Shown: piece by piece, positions 1-10,421 of the stretch
Layout of the letters: every line of letters begins with the position of its first letter
Numbering within the stretch: position 1 is the stretch's first letter
Assembly: GCF_026262505.1 (NCBI RefSeq)
Contig: NC_067207.1
Coordinates: 14,662,082 to 14,726,081, forward strand
Origin: Trichomonas vaginalis G3
Taxonomy: Eukaryota; Parabasalia; Trichomonadida; Trichomonadidae
DNA length: 64,000 bases
Direction: 5' to 3'
Program-made: the position numbers and the translations under genes
Notes under the pieces: model-generated
The model's input: the letters and a program-made list of their open reading frames with translations, nothing else
Databases searched by the model: none
What the model was told of the DNA's origin: nothing

Positions 1-1
1 G

Positions 2-157
2 ATTGTTGAGCAAAGAGCTTCAAAACACGATGAATGTTTGAAATTAATTCAACACATTTTGGAAATTGTCGAAAGCCGAAGGATTGAACCTAATGTCCTT
101 ATTCCATCTTTGAAGACAATATTAAATTTGGCACAAAGAAGTTTAAAGGAAGAGTAA
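2..157 (+). CDS. 3' end of an unidentified gene (51 codons, truncated by window edge)
   Basis: Frame 2 is open from the window edge to a TAA at 155-157. It reads as a charged helical tail (begins IVEQRASKHDECLK, ends LAQRSLKEE). The composition looks coding rather than random AT-rich sequence, but no family is recognisable from 51 residues. The downstream sequence is non-coding and repetitive, which fits a gene end. It could be a chance open frame. Confidence 0.35.
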   Translation: MVEQRASKHDECLKLIQHILEIVESRRIEPNVLIPSLKTILNLAQRSLKEE

Positions 158-366
158 GCAAGATTAGATAATTTGGACTTTTTTTAAAATTAATGAATAA
201 ACAGTATATTTTTGAAGTGTAAGCTTATTTACCTGAAGCTATATTACTTAATATAACATTCAAAGTATTATTGCTATTTATTGGAGAACAAATTTATGTA
301 ATTTTCACATGAAAATTGATAAATTTGTATTTCCTTATGATAATCAATTTTTGTATTTGTAGAGAG

Positions 367-650
367 TCTCCCTGCATGATATCAAGACTTGGCTATTAGT
401 CTTTATCCATTTTTGAAAATTGTATTGTAAATTGTAAGAATTTCTGAATACTATTACTATAAAATATAATTGCTTATCTATGTATATTCTCCCTGCATGA
501 TATCAAGACTTGGCTATAAGTCTTTATCCATTTTTGAAAATTGTATTGTAAATTGTAAGAATTTCTGAATACTACTACTATAAAATATAATTGCTTATCA
601 ATGTATATTCTCCCTGCATGATATCAAGACTTGGCTATAAGTCTCTATTC
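367..650. repeat. 121-bp tandem repeat, about 2.3 copies
   Basis: The block beginning TCTCCCTGCATGATATCAAG starts at 367, 488 and 609, exactly 121 bp apart. The first two copies differ at only a few positions; the third is cut short around 650. There is no coding potential. It lies between the upstream gene end and the ankyrin relic. Confidence 0.88.
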
Positions 651-713
651 ATTATGAGTATGACCCCATTTTTTTTACAAAAAGTGCCGAATTGCAACTT
701 TGTCCCAATCTCA

Positions 714-1070
714 GGATCTTCGCTTATTTCACATGGCGTAAATATAAATTAAAAAGTTAACAATGGAAACACTGCTCTTCATTATGCAGCAAAATTTAAT
801 AGTAAAGAAGTTGCCGACATTCTTATTTTGCATGGTGCGAACATCAATGAAAAAGATAATAATGGAAGCAATGCCCTTCAATTTGCAGCAAATTATAATA
901 GTAAAGAAGTTGCTGAACTTCTTATTTCACATAGCGCAAATGTCAATGAAAAAGATAATAATGGATGCAGCGCTCTTTCTTTTGCAGCAATTAGAAATAA
1001 TAAAGAAACTACTGAGCTTCTTATTAAATATGGTGCAAATATCAATGATACACCTTATACATTTTCATGA
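714..1070 (+). pseudogene. Ankyrin-repeat protein fragment
   Basis: The frame ending in TGA at 1068-1070 encodes about three and a half ankyrin repeats. The pattern NGNTALHYAAKFNSKEVADI, then GANINEKDNNG, recurs with ~33-residue spacing. An in-frame TAA at 750-752 interrupts the preceding repeat, whose remains (LISHGVNIN) are still readable upstream. T. vaginalis has a very large ankyrin family; this is a 3' remnant lacking any N-terminal domain. The first in-frame ATG after the stop is at 828. A short expressed protein is possible but unlikely. Confidence 0.8.
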
Positions 1071-1363
1071 TTTTATGTTTAATAGGATATTCTATCATAT
1101 AAAATAAAATCAAGAAAAATAGCTGGATAGATTCAGTAAAACCACTTTTAATTTTAACCAACTCACATTTCTTCATAAGGTGCACATCCAAAGTAGAATA
1201 CAATTATTCTTCCAGTGTTAGTTGGCTGTGACTTAGTTGCATATGGGTAATCCTGTTCAGAGAGTTCCATCTCTCATTCTTTGTAAAATCCTCGCAAGTA
1301 AGCACTGTTTGTAACTTTTTTATACAAAACTATGCATTGTTCTATCAATTACTTAAGTTTGTA
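1071..1363. other. Intergenic, no supported gene
   Basis: AT-rich sequence between the ankyrin relic and the mariner. A short minus-strand open stretch (about 35 codons, ending near 1168) looks faintly coding but matches nothing recognisable. Confidence 0.5.
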
Positions 1364-1390
1364 TAGGGTGTCCAAAGGTGTGTTTAGCAC
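1364..1390 (+). repeat. Mariner left terminal inverted repeat
   Basis: Twenty-seven bases matching the reverse complement of 2627-2653 with a single mismatch. Preceded by the TA duplication at 1362-1363. Confidence 0.93.
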
Positions 1391-1443
1391 AAACCTGAAT
1401 ACTGCGAATAGAAATAAACAAGTTACATATATATAAAGTTTAT

Positions 1444-2446
1444 TTAAATATAATCACCATTGGATTCAATCACGCGTTCGCAGCGATCGATCCAGGCTTG
1501 AAAGACACGCTTTAAATCATCATGAGAAAATTGCTCAAATTGCTCTCTTACAAAATTTTCAAGATCATCTGGACTCGCGTCCTTCAGCTCTCTTTTTTAG
1601 CGTGCCGAATAAATAAAAGTCAGAGGGTGCAATATCAGGTGAATAAATTGGGTTTGGAACAACTTTGACATTGTTTTCCACCAAGTAATTCATTACCTTA
1701 TGACTTTTGTGAACTCTTGAATTATCAAAATGAATTGCAAACTTTTGTTTTTGTTGTTTGGATTTCTCAAACTCATCAGAATTGATAATTTGAGTAAGAA
1801 CATTGTCAATTAGATACTGAGCATTCATCGTATTAGGTTTTTGAAGAATATCAATTGCGATGATGCCATTCACGCCCCAAAAACCGACAACATCATCGTT
1901 GGTGTGTCAATTTTTTTCTTCGGGAATGTTTGCGGATTTTCATCCTTCGGGATCCACATGATTTTGGCTTCTGTTGCATATTGAAACCAAGACTCGTCCC
2001 CTGTTACTAAAAGCGAAACTTCTTGGATTGATACGCACCCAATATAGAGAGGAGCTCTTTCGAGATTGGACTCTAGATTTTTTTTGAACTGAATTAAGGT
2101 TGTGCGGAACCCAACGTGTATACGTTAGTTTGTAGTTCAAATAATTGTGCAGATAATAACTGACTGTTGTACGTGGTATCTTTGTCATCTCCTCTATCCT
2201 TCTGAGTGATGCTCTTGGGTCTTCATCTAGCGCTTGAAGAATTGCTTTGATTTTCTTTGATCCGGCGATTTTTTGTCAATTTTTATGATGGCGCCTTTTT
2301 GTTCATGAAGTGATACATCCTAACATGATACGTTACAGTGGAATAGCTAGGAGCATCCATACGAAGCATTTTACCAATGTCTCGTAGATTTTTTTACAGT
2401 CTTTGCATTTTTTTGCAAGAGCGAGGATGTTTTCTTTATGATTCAT
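1444..2446 (-). pseudogene. Mariner transposase, frameshifted
   Basis: DD(34)D-type transposase spread over at least three frames. The N-terminal helix-turn-helix part begins near the ATG at 2446 (MNHKENILALAKK). A middle block holds the mariner motif YTRWVPHNL (about 2110). A block at 1590-1873 contains the catalytic region with HFDNSRVHKS and the hallmark YSPDIAPSDFYLFG. A final frame ends with CERVIESNGDYI at TAA 1444-1446. The span equals about 334 codons, close to the normal mariner length of ~340. Frame changes near 1580, 1900 and 2200-2330 make it inactive as written. Confidence 0.9.
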
Positions 2447-2626
2447 TAAAAAAATGAAAAAAATCCCGCCAAAATTTCCCGCGAAACCGCTTCTTGTCTC
2501 AAAATTCATTTTATATCCCGGCATGGCGCCAAAATACAACTTACTCATCATATACATATATTCATATTTTTTATTATATATTTATAATCAGCATATATCT
2601 CCTTTAATAGTCTCATATAGAGCGCT

Positions 2627-2653
2627 GTGCTAAACGCACCTTTGGACACCCTA
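2627..2653 (-). repeat. Mariner right terminal inverted repeat
   Basis: Reverse complement of 1364-1390 with one mismatch. Followed by the TA target duplication at 2654-2655. Confidence 0.93.
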
Positions 2654-2740
2654 TATTAATATTTATCTCTTGAGTGATTTCAAGAAATACAATGTATTAC
2701 ATTCATATTTTTATCAAATAAAAAATAAAAAAATAAAAAT

Positions 2741-2814
2741 CTCCTCCCGTGTGCCTCGAACACACGACTTCCAGATTAACAGTCTGACACTCTAACCAAC
2801 TGAGTTAGGGAGGA
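2741..2814 (-). tRNA. tRNA-Asn (GTT)
   Basis: A 74-nt cloverleaf on the minus strand. The acceptor stem TCCTCCC pairs with GGGAGGA, followed by discriminator G. The D-stem is ACTC/GAGT, and the anticodon stem TCAGA/TCTGG closes the loop CTGTTAA, giving anticodon GTT. The T-stem GTGTG/CACAC has loop TTCGAGG. CCA is not encoded, as expected for a eukaryote. The minus strand downstream is T-rich (complement of 2731-2740), a plausible pol III terminator. No intron. Confidence 0.97.
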
Positions 2815-3676
2815 ATTGACAATTGAATCAAATTTAGTGATCTCGTAAAAATAATATTCACTTTTCGAATATCGCCTAAAACTTATCATTTGAGGAAATA
2901 ATCTAATAAACTAAGGATGTCAATTTGGAAGAAAAGTGAGAAAATTCCTAAAATGCTAAAAATGAATTTTCCAAACGTACTTTTTTATCTCATTTTTTTG
3001 ATTTTGAAAAAAATTTGGAGAGAAGAACTCTTCGTTTTTGAATTTTGTCACGATGGGTTTAAAGTATATTAGACACATGTATTGATATTACTATTTTTGT
3101 ATATTTTGAGAGAAAATCCCTAAAAAGTGAGAAAATCTGAGACGGTTTGAGAAAATATATAAACTATTGAAAATTTGAATTAAGGGTGCACCCGTATGTA
3201 CGTTTATTTGAGAGGAGGAGGATTACCCTCTCAATTTTGAGGGATTCGTTAGTTTATTTTCTCGATGAATATGCAATAAAATTTGATTTTTACCTTATCA
3301 ATATACTTCATATAATATACACATGTTCATGTAAAAACTTTTTTCCAAAATCCTCTGGAATTAAGGGATTTTTGAATTTTAAGAATTTTTTTCGAATTTT
3401 TTCGAAAAAAAAATATTTTCAGAACAGCCTTAACGGCTAAGATTTAGGAACAATGTTAAGTATCAAAAAGAAAGGAGGTCTGATATAGACAACATATATC
3501 GTTGAAGGTTGAAAAAATCTCTAATATTTGAGCCCAAAATTTCAAATTTTGATTTTTTGAAAAAAGAGGCCACCCGTATGTACGTTTATTTGAGAGGAGG
3601 AGGATTATATTTTTGAAAGGGTGAAACATTATGAATATGTTAATTATATAATAATATGTATTATTATAAAAAAGAA
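2815..3676. other. Intergenic with a 37-bp direct repeat
   Basis: AT-rich host flank left of Maverick element 1, with no convincing gene. A 37-bp block starting CACCCGTATGTACGTTTATT and ending GAGGAGGAGGATTA is present at 3189-3225 and exactly repeated at 3571-3607. Confidence 0.7.
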
Positions 3677-3699
3677 AAAAAAAAAAAAAAAAAAAAAAA

Positions 3700-3755
3700 G
3701 GTAGTGGGGCTTCCAGGCACTTCGTGCCTTCTAGCCCTGAGGATGAATGAGTATA
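3700..3755 (+). repeat. Terminal hairpin of Maverick element 1, left end
   Basis: Directly after the A-tract is a nested GC-rich inverted repeat: GGGGCT outside and GGCAC-TTC-GTGCC inside, closing with AGCCC. A second copy of the inner hairpin follows at about 3785-3815. The same structure is inverted at 26950-27062 and present once at the start of element 2 (50917). Confidence 0.85.
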
Positions 3756-3885
3756 ATGAAGTTTTTTTTTTCTTGGGGTGACCTTCCAGGCACTTCGTGC
3801 CTTCTAGCCCACATAAATGAAGTTTTTATTCGGAGGTCTTCCAGGAGCTTTTCACAAATTATATATGTTTTCATGTTTTGTCAAG

Positions 3886-5310
3886 ACTTCTTCGTAAATG
3901 TTTTGTCAAGACTTCTTCGTAAATGTTTTGTCAAGACTTCTTCGTAAATGTTTTGTCAAGACTTCTTCGTAAATGTTTTGTCAAGACTTCTCGTAAAATC
4001 AGACAAAATAATGTTTAGGGTAGAAGGTTAGATATAACCTCTTTTCTAACCTCTTTTCTACCCTCTTGAATTTTCATGAAATTTACACCAAAAATAATGT
4101 TTAGGGTAGAAGGTTAGATATAACCTCTTTTCTAACCTCTTTTTACCCTCTTGAATTTTCATGAAATTTACAACACAAAAATATATTTTAGGGTAGAAGG
4201 TATATCTAACCTCTTTTCTAACCTCTTTTCTACCCTCTTGAATTTTCATGAAATTTACACCAAAAATAATGTTTAGGGTAGAAGGGTATATCTAACCTCT
4301 TTTCTAACCTCTTTCTACCTCTTGAATTTTCATGAAATTTACACCAAAAATATATTTTAGGGTAGAAGGGTATATCTAACCTCTTTTCTAACCTCTTTTC
4401 TACCCTCTTGAATTTTCATGAATTTACACCAAAAATAATGTTTAGGGTAGAAGGTTAGATATAACTCTTTTCTAACCTCTTTTCTACCCTCTTGAATTTT
4501 CATGAAATTTACACCAAAAATATATTTAGGGTAGAAGGGTATATCTAACCTCTTTTCTAACCTCTTTTCTACCTCTTGAATTTTCATGAAATTTACACCA
4601 AAAATATATTTTAGGGTAGAAGGGTATATCTAACCTCTTTTCTAACCTCTTTTCTACCCTCTTGAATTTTCATGAAATTTACACAAAAATATATTTTAGG
4701 GTAGAAGGGTATATCTAACCTCTTTTCTAACCTCTTTCTACCCTCTTGAATTTTCATGAAATTTACACCAAAAATATACTACTAGGGTCATTTACGAAGA
4801 AGTCTCAACAAAGTCTTTACGATGAAGTCTTGACAAAGTCTTTACGAAGAAGTCTCAACAAAGTCTTTACGAAGAAATCTCAACAAAGTCTTTACGATGA
4901 AGTCTCAACAAAGTCTTTACGAAGAAGTCTTAACAAAGTCTTTACGAAGAAGTCTTAACAAAGTCTTTACGAAGAAATCTCAACAAAACATAGACAAGAA
5001 AGTTCATGAAAATTCAAGAGGTTAGAAATGAGGTTAGAAAAGAGGTTAGATATACCCTTCTACCTAAAATATATTTTGGGTCATTTACGAAGAAATCTCA
5101 ACAAAGTCTTTACGAAGAAGTCTTAACAAAGTCTTTACGAAGAAATCTCAACAAAACATAGACAAGAAAGTTCATGAAAATTCAAGAGGTTAGAAATGAG
5201 GTTAGAAAAGAGGTTAGATATACCCTTCTACCCTAAAATATATTTTTGGGTCATTTACACTCATTACGGAAGAAATCTCAACAAAGTCTTTACGAAGAAA
5301 ATCTCAACAA
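3886..5310. repeat. Tandem-repeat block, left end of element 1
   Basis: There are three repeat types. A 25-bp unit (AATGTTTTGTCAAGACTTCTTCGTA) is repeated about five times at 3886-3985. An ~84-bp unit built on GGGTAGAAGG...TTCTACCC and GAATTTTCATGAAATTTACA occurs about nine times at 4015-4790. A 24-bp unit (AAGTCTTTACGAAGAAGTCT + CAAC) runs at 4790-5000 and again near 5080-5165 and 5270-5310. Reading frames across these units are fortuitous. The block occupies the position of the methylase gene of element 2. Confidence 0.9.
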
Positions 5311-5347
5311 AGAAATTTTATTGGTAAGTAAATGTGGTTTGAAATAG
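5309..5347 (+). pseudogene. Last 12 codons of the Dam-like methylase (left arm remnant)
   Basis: The sequence encoding KEILLVSKCGLK plus TAG matches the 3' end of the methylase at 51176-51994 of element 2. Everything upstream is replaced by 24-bp tandem repeats. The junction lies in AACAAAG, a string shared by the repeat unit and the methylase gene. Confidence 0.85.
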
Positions 5348-5462
5348 GACTACTTTTTTAGGTTTTTTCCATTGTGTCATTTATTTATTTGACGTGGCAG
5401 AAAGATATAGAGAATATGAAGATGAACCAATGTCTGCAAATGTTCAGCATATGTACTCGTAA
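5332..5462 (+). pseudogene. 43-aa membrane microprotein, frameshifted left-arm copy
   Basis: Homologous to 25216-25347 and 51979-52110 but one base shorter (131 against 132). The loss is in the T-run after GGACTACTT, so the frame breaks after about eight codons. Confidence 0.75.
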
Positions 5463-5484
5463 GAGATATTTTATCTAATATTAA

Positions 5485-5846
5485 ATGGACGCACAAGAAC
5501 TTAGCGAATGCACAGCAACTGGACAACCAAACCCAGAGAATATTCCAAATGAAGTTAGAATACAAACTGCAATGGCAAACTAGGTCAATGTGCCAACAGA
5601 TGTACAAATGCAAACTGCCATGTCAAATGACGCTGCGTTAGGTTTGCCACCATGGTATGCAAATATGAGATGGAAAGAGTTTTATACAAACCCTGAAGTG
5701 GGATATAAACAACTTTATGCAGATGACGCGAACACAGGAGTTGACCCAGAATATGTTTCTACCAGAGGAGAAACAGAATGTATGAGCTCCAGTTAAAGAA
5801 TGCTATGGAACTCAACAGGAAACGTAAGAGACTAGGCGGACATTAG
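5485..5846 (+). pseudogene. 120-aa virion-like protein, broken left-arm copy
   Basis: Copy of 24830-25192. It has an extra A after the sixth codon, a lost C soon after, changes around 5580-5590 that introduce a stop, and a lost T near 5755. The middle part from 5590 remains open. Confidence 0.85.
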
Positions 5847-5864
5847 ATTTTTACATATAGTAAA

Positions 5865-6103
5865 ATGGGTTTCTTCAGTAGTATTGGAACTTCTTTCGAA
5901 ATGTTGGAAGAGGTATATGGAATGGAATAAAAACCGTAGGAAGAGGAATTTGAACGGAGTCAAAATATTGGTAAAAGAGTAGGTCAGTTCGTTGGTATTA
6001 TACCTAAAGACCCTGAACAGAAGAACAAGCTCCTGTTATACAACAGCCTGAACCTGCACCACAGTCTAGTTGGCAACCAAATCCAACACCTCAACCGTAT
6101 TAA
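5865..6103 (+). pseudogene. 80-aa Gly-rich amphipathic protein, broken left-arm copy
   Basis: Copy of 24569-24811 with several single-base deletions, for example in GGAACTTC, GAATTTGAACGG and CCTGAACAG. Start and stop positions are conserved. Confidence 0.8.
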
Positions 6104-6107
6104 AAAA

Positions 6108-6954
6108 TTATATTTTTATCGTTCGATAGTAGTTGTATATGAAACTAAGTTCTAAGTAAAACGCATGGTATAATGAATTATTCTTTTTCTTCCATCTGTA
6201 GTAAACCATACTTGAAAGTCTGAAATACTTCCACTTGGTGTTCGTATAACTTTGTAGGTTTTTCGTAAAAGTCATTTGCCAAGCATAAGAAAGAGTTTGG
6301 CGGCCAGAAAATGAAGCATGAACAATAATAGCAGCTGGGTCGAAAACATCTTTAAATAAATATGGTTCATCTCTTGCATATCGACTGTAAATATTTGCTA
6401 AAGGAAGTTTGACTTTCTGATTTAACATTCTTTGCAAATAATACCATGACATTGCAGTGATTCTGTATATATTTGTTCGTCTTTCTTTGGATTGTCTTCG
6501 TAGATTTGAAATGACACTTTGTGAATTTTGTTTGTCATATACAATTCTCACATAAAGTGTGCTCTCGGTATTTGCATATTCATTCAGCATATTTTGCATA
6601 ACATGAATTTATTTTATCTTCTATATTTTTTAACGCAGTCTGTAGAGAAGATGAAAGGTCAACTTGTATTAGCTCAATTTCTTCCCACATTTTTCGTTTC
6701 CCTTCAGATATATAATCTATATGAAACCTTACAATAAATGGAAAACTTTTATCTTCTACAGACACAAACTTCATTCTACGAAAGCCAATAGCTTTTGTGA
6801 CAGATGGGTCTCTTAGCCATCTTAATGGGTAGTCAAAACGATAGCCTTCATGCTTTACGGTCTCTGTCTCAAACTTTTGACCGACATTAGTAAAAAGTTC
6901 ATCTAATGGTTTAGTTGTAGCAACTCTTGAATTTTCTTTTTCTATTGGAAGCAT
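6108..6954 (-). pseudogene. 282-aa virion-like protein, broken left-arm copy
   Basis: Mirror copy of 23716-24564. It is open from the ATG at 6954 to about 6580, then frameshifted near 6590, 6510 and 6300. The stop position is conserved. Confidence 0.85.
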
Positions 6955-6972
6955 ATTTTATCTAGAATAAAA

Positions 6973-8259
6973 ATGTCAAATGAAACAGCGTCTATGAGAG
7001 AAATACAACACAACCGACAACTCATTATGCAGCCCTAAATAAGAACACAACAAACTTTTCAAACTATTCTAAGATATCTGAGTCATTGAAAGAAGGAAAC
7101 TTAAAACTGACATTAAACCAATGACAGATGAGTTTCTGTTTCAAGACAATAAGAACCATACTGTCTGTATAAATCCAACAAAAGGAACTTTAAACGAGAA
7201 ACCTATAAATGAACTTCTTTTGAAAACAGATGTTGACAACAAAGCTGACAAAGAGTATGTCATTGAAAAAGTTCAAGAAGAACATGACAGAGCAGATGCA
7301 ACATATGCAACAAAAGAGGATGTTGAAAAGAAAGCTGACAAAGAGTATGTTGACGATGAGTTAGCATATCTGGCTAGTGGGTTAGTGAAGAAGGCAGATA
7401 AGGAATATGTGGATGAAAAAGATGAAAAAATTAAAGAAATGGTTGAATGGTACCATGAACGGACATCGAAGATTTTAGAAGGTAAAGCCAATACAGGGTG
7501 GGTTTCAGGATGTTTAGACCTTAAAGCCGACAAAGAAACTGTAGATATGTTGGCACAAACGGTTTCAAGTCATACCAGAGGTTTAATGGAAGATGGACAA
7601 CAGTTGAAAGAGCTTGAGAAAGGTGTTACAGAGTTAAGGAATACAAAAGCAGACTCGACATGGATAAAAGGATATGTAGATGCAACAAAAGAACGTATTT
7701 TCGCATGGACAGAAGGAACATACCCACAAAAATATCATAGACATAGCATCTCTGACGTAAATGAACTTGAAGAAAAGTTATATAAAAAAGCAGACAAAAC
7801 AGAGCTTCAAACATTAAAGACAGAAATACTTCAAACATTATATCCTATAGGCTCTATTTATACGTCAATGAACTCTACCAGACCAGAAGTAGTACTTGGT
7901 TTGGAACTTGGACTCAAATAGTCGACAGGTTTTTGTATTGTGCAAACTCTTCAAAGGAAACAGGTGGAAGTAAAACGATTTCAGGTGAAAACCTACCTGC
8001 GCACAGTCACTACATAGATTTAAGTACATCTCAAGCAGGTTGGCATAAGCATAGATATTGGGATTGGTCAGGAATGATAAAAGGTAAAGGATATGATGTT
8101 AAAGACAACGTTAAGTTTGCTATAGATTGTTATTGGAGTGACACTCAGGGAGAAGGAAACCATACACATCGCGTTTCAGGGTATACGCAAACAACAGGAC
8201 AAAGTAAAGACTACATGCCACCTTACATGACAGTTTACGCATGGTATAGAAATGCTTAG
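6973..8259 (+). pseudogene. Tail-fibre-like protein, broken left-arm copy
   Basis: Mirror copy of the intact 429-codon gene at 22408-23697. Single-base losses near 7032, 7120 and 7905 (GGTTTGG instead of GGTTTTGG) split it into open blocks at 7121-7921 and 7933-8259. The protein segments are otherwise identical to the right-arm copy. Confidence 0.88.
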
Positions 8260-9213
8260 TCGTCATTTTCAACTTCTTTAGCATATTCGTCAGGAGTTGT
8301 CTTATATTTGTTAGGAACTGTCTTTGAAAGTATACCACCTTGAACTTTGACAAGTTTTGAAACGAGGTCTGACAATAGTAGTTTTATCTTCTGCTTGCAG
8401 TCTGTACATTTTGCATGTTTGCCTAAAACTTCATAATATTCTCTTGTATACTTTCTTCTATTTTTACGAACACGAAGGTGAGTACCTGTCGGGTACTTGT
8501 TGTTGTCATAGTCAATAGTATTTTCATATGGGTCGCGTTTTAGGTATTTCTATTTTTACTTTGTCACCTTTTTAAGTTTGAAGCCTGGCATTCTTTCTTG
8601 TTTGTCTCTTTGACTAAACTATTAAATATATAGTCTTTCTCTAAGTCGGGGTTGTTTTCATTTCTTCGGGGGAGTGGTTTCCCAAACCTTTTTGTTTACG
8701 GCTATTGTAAATATTTAAAACTTGTCTCATCTTTGCCATGGAGAAATGTCTATATTTGTCGTCATATGACATTTCATCTACCTCACCACCTTGTGGTTGA
8801 TTTAAATCTCTTAAGATTTTTATACAACTGTCAATGACACCAAGAGCAGAATGGTTTTGGTCGACAATGAAATATTGGTTTACATTTTTTGAACGCAGAT
8901 AGTTTTTAATATCGTCTGATTTGAAAGAACTTTCACAGTCAGATGTCAGTTTTGTTTGGATGGTATTTGTCAACGAATATTGTCAAAGCTGCTAAGATAT
9001 CTAAAATATTTTTGGACTGTAATGGTATGGCTTCACAGTATCTTGTGTTTTGACCGACAAATATTAGCCAGTAGGTGGTCCATCTTCTCTATACCTCGGA
9101 ATGTTTTCCAAGATATCCATAAACCAAGCATTTGGTGTTGAACTAAAGATTTTTATCATGAGTGCTTTCTTTGTCGCTTTAGAAACATAGGGGTCCTTGT
9201 TTGGATTCGTCAT
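8256..9213 (-). pseudogene. Maverick integrase, broken left-arm copy
   Basis: Mirror copy of 21452-22411. Frameshifts occur near 8355, 8545, 8600, 8660, 8955 and 9075. The block 8641-8973 still shows TSDCESSFKSDDIKNYLRSK and HSALGVIDSCIKI of the catalytic core. Confidence 0.88.
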
Positions 9214-9229
9214 TTTTACCCTATAAGAA

Positions 9230-9631
9230 ATGGGTTTATTTGGCGCATTAGCAGGAGTTGCATCCAGATTTTTACCCGCAGTGGGAACAATAGCCAGAGG
9301 TGTATTTGGAGTTGGAAGGAAGATTTTGAGTACATTAGGTATACTTAAAGAGAAAGCACAACCTATTATACACAACTGTACAGAAAGGGTTGGGATGTAG
9401 CACGAGATGCAGCAAATCTTATTCCAAATCCTGAAACAAGAGGAAGTTCAAGGATGGATGGACAATGTAGGAAGACAAGCAGGAAACTATTATAACAAAG
9501 CAAATGACTACTATAACCAAGCAGGACACTATATGGACCAAGGTGAAAGATTCTTTAACAGAGGATATAACCATGCACAACAGTGGGTAAACAATAACCA
9601 ACCTCAACCGCCTCAAACGTGGGGAATGTAA
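9230..9631 (+). pseudogene. 133-aa amphipathic protein, broken left-arm copy
   Basis: Copy of 21034-21435, frameshifted near 9245 and 9370-9390. The C-terminal half from 9407 is open and identical to the right-arm protein (NYYNKANDYYNQAGHYMDQG). Confidence 0.82.
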
Positions 9632-9650
9632 AATTTTTTACTGAGATGAA

Positions 9651-9793
9651 ATGAACAATACAGCATTGAGACAAATGGGTTCAAGATGGATTTGTCGAGT
9701 TACACAACCACGTGTTTGTCAAGTTCTTCCTATATCAGGAAGTTTTAGACCGACTTAAAAAACCTAAAACCAGTTGAAAACAAACCAAACTAA
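9651..9793 (+). pseudogene. 50-aa protein, broken left-arm copy
   Basis: Copy of 20862-21014 that is ten bases shorter, so it is frameshifted after MNNTALRQMGSRWICR. Confidence 0.75.
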
Positions 9794-9812
9794 AATTTTT
9801 TACTGAGATGAA

Positions 9813-10393
9813 ATGACCGAAGAGTTGAAACGGTAGATTTGACACCACAAACAAAAAGTTCAGAACCATTGTCAAAACTGTCAAAGAACTTACAGATGAA
9901 GAGAAAAATTCAATAATAGAAAGTGCCAGGTCTGGAAATACAAACCCTAACTACAAAGTCACTTTTCATAGAAATGGAACGGCTAGTATCTCAAAAAGAA
10001 ACAGACTCTCACAAATAAATATTGAAGTCTGAAGGAGCTTTCGAGACAACAGATGGAAAAGTTTACTTCACTGACAAACAGTTCATTATAGAACATCTCA
10101 TTGACTTAGAGTCGAAATATTCTAAACTTTACAACAAACACAAAAAGTTGAAAGGAAAACAAAAACAGATGGCATATGATATTTACGAAGATGTTGACGA
10201 CACAACCATACCTGCAAGTGAGGTAAAGTCAGAGGAACCAAAAAGTGACGAAAAACCAATAGAAGAAGGTGAGCCAAAAACTGAAGATAAACCAAAACCA
10301 AAGTTTAGTTTGGAAACTAAACCAAGTCAACCTTCATTAGCTGGTATGGGTTGGCGTCAAAGACTTTTGGCAGCGGGTGGTTATGTAAAGTAA
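9813..10393 (+). pseudogene. 194-aa charged protein, broken left-arm copy
   Basis: Copy of 20259-20843. Lost bases near 9826, 9873 and 9995 break the first third; from 10022 the frame is open to the stop. Confidence 0.82.
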
Positions 10394-10421
10394 AGAAAAA
10401 ACATTTTTTTATTTTTATAAA

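Larger units (their letters stand above)
1364..2653 (-). mobile_element. Tvmar1-type mariner transposon (degraded copy)
   Basis: A 1,290-bp element with 27-bp terminal inverted repeats: TAGGGTGTCCAAAGGTGTGT at 1364 and its complement ending at 2653, with one mismatch between arms. TA dinucleotides flank both ends (1362-1363 and 2654-2655), the usual Tc1/mariner target duplication. It carries one transposase on the minus strand, now frameshifted. Length, TIRs and protein motifs fit the Tvmar1 family known from T. vaginalis. Confidence 0.93.
3677..10403 (+). repeat. Left arm of the ~6.7-kb inverted duplication in element 1
   Basis: Carries the same gene series as 20250-27089 in mirror order: methylase tail, then genes for 43, 120, 80, 282, 429, 319, 133, 50 and 194 residues. 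Nearly every gene here is broken by one-base insertions or deletions (for example lost bases in CC or GGG runs), with few substitutions. Homology ends just after the 194-aa gene, near 10400. Confidence 0.9.

Noticed and set aside
1100..1320. Short minus-strand coding-like segment (RIIVFYFGCAPYEEM)
   Set aside because: Only ~35 codons after a stop, no recognisable family and no flanking support; mentioned only as intergenic.
4058..4587. Minus-strand ORFs of 63-76 codons (MKIQEGRKEVRKEV type)
   Set aside because: They run through the ~84-bp hairpin repeat; composition follows the repeat and no leader precedes them.
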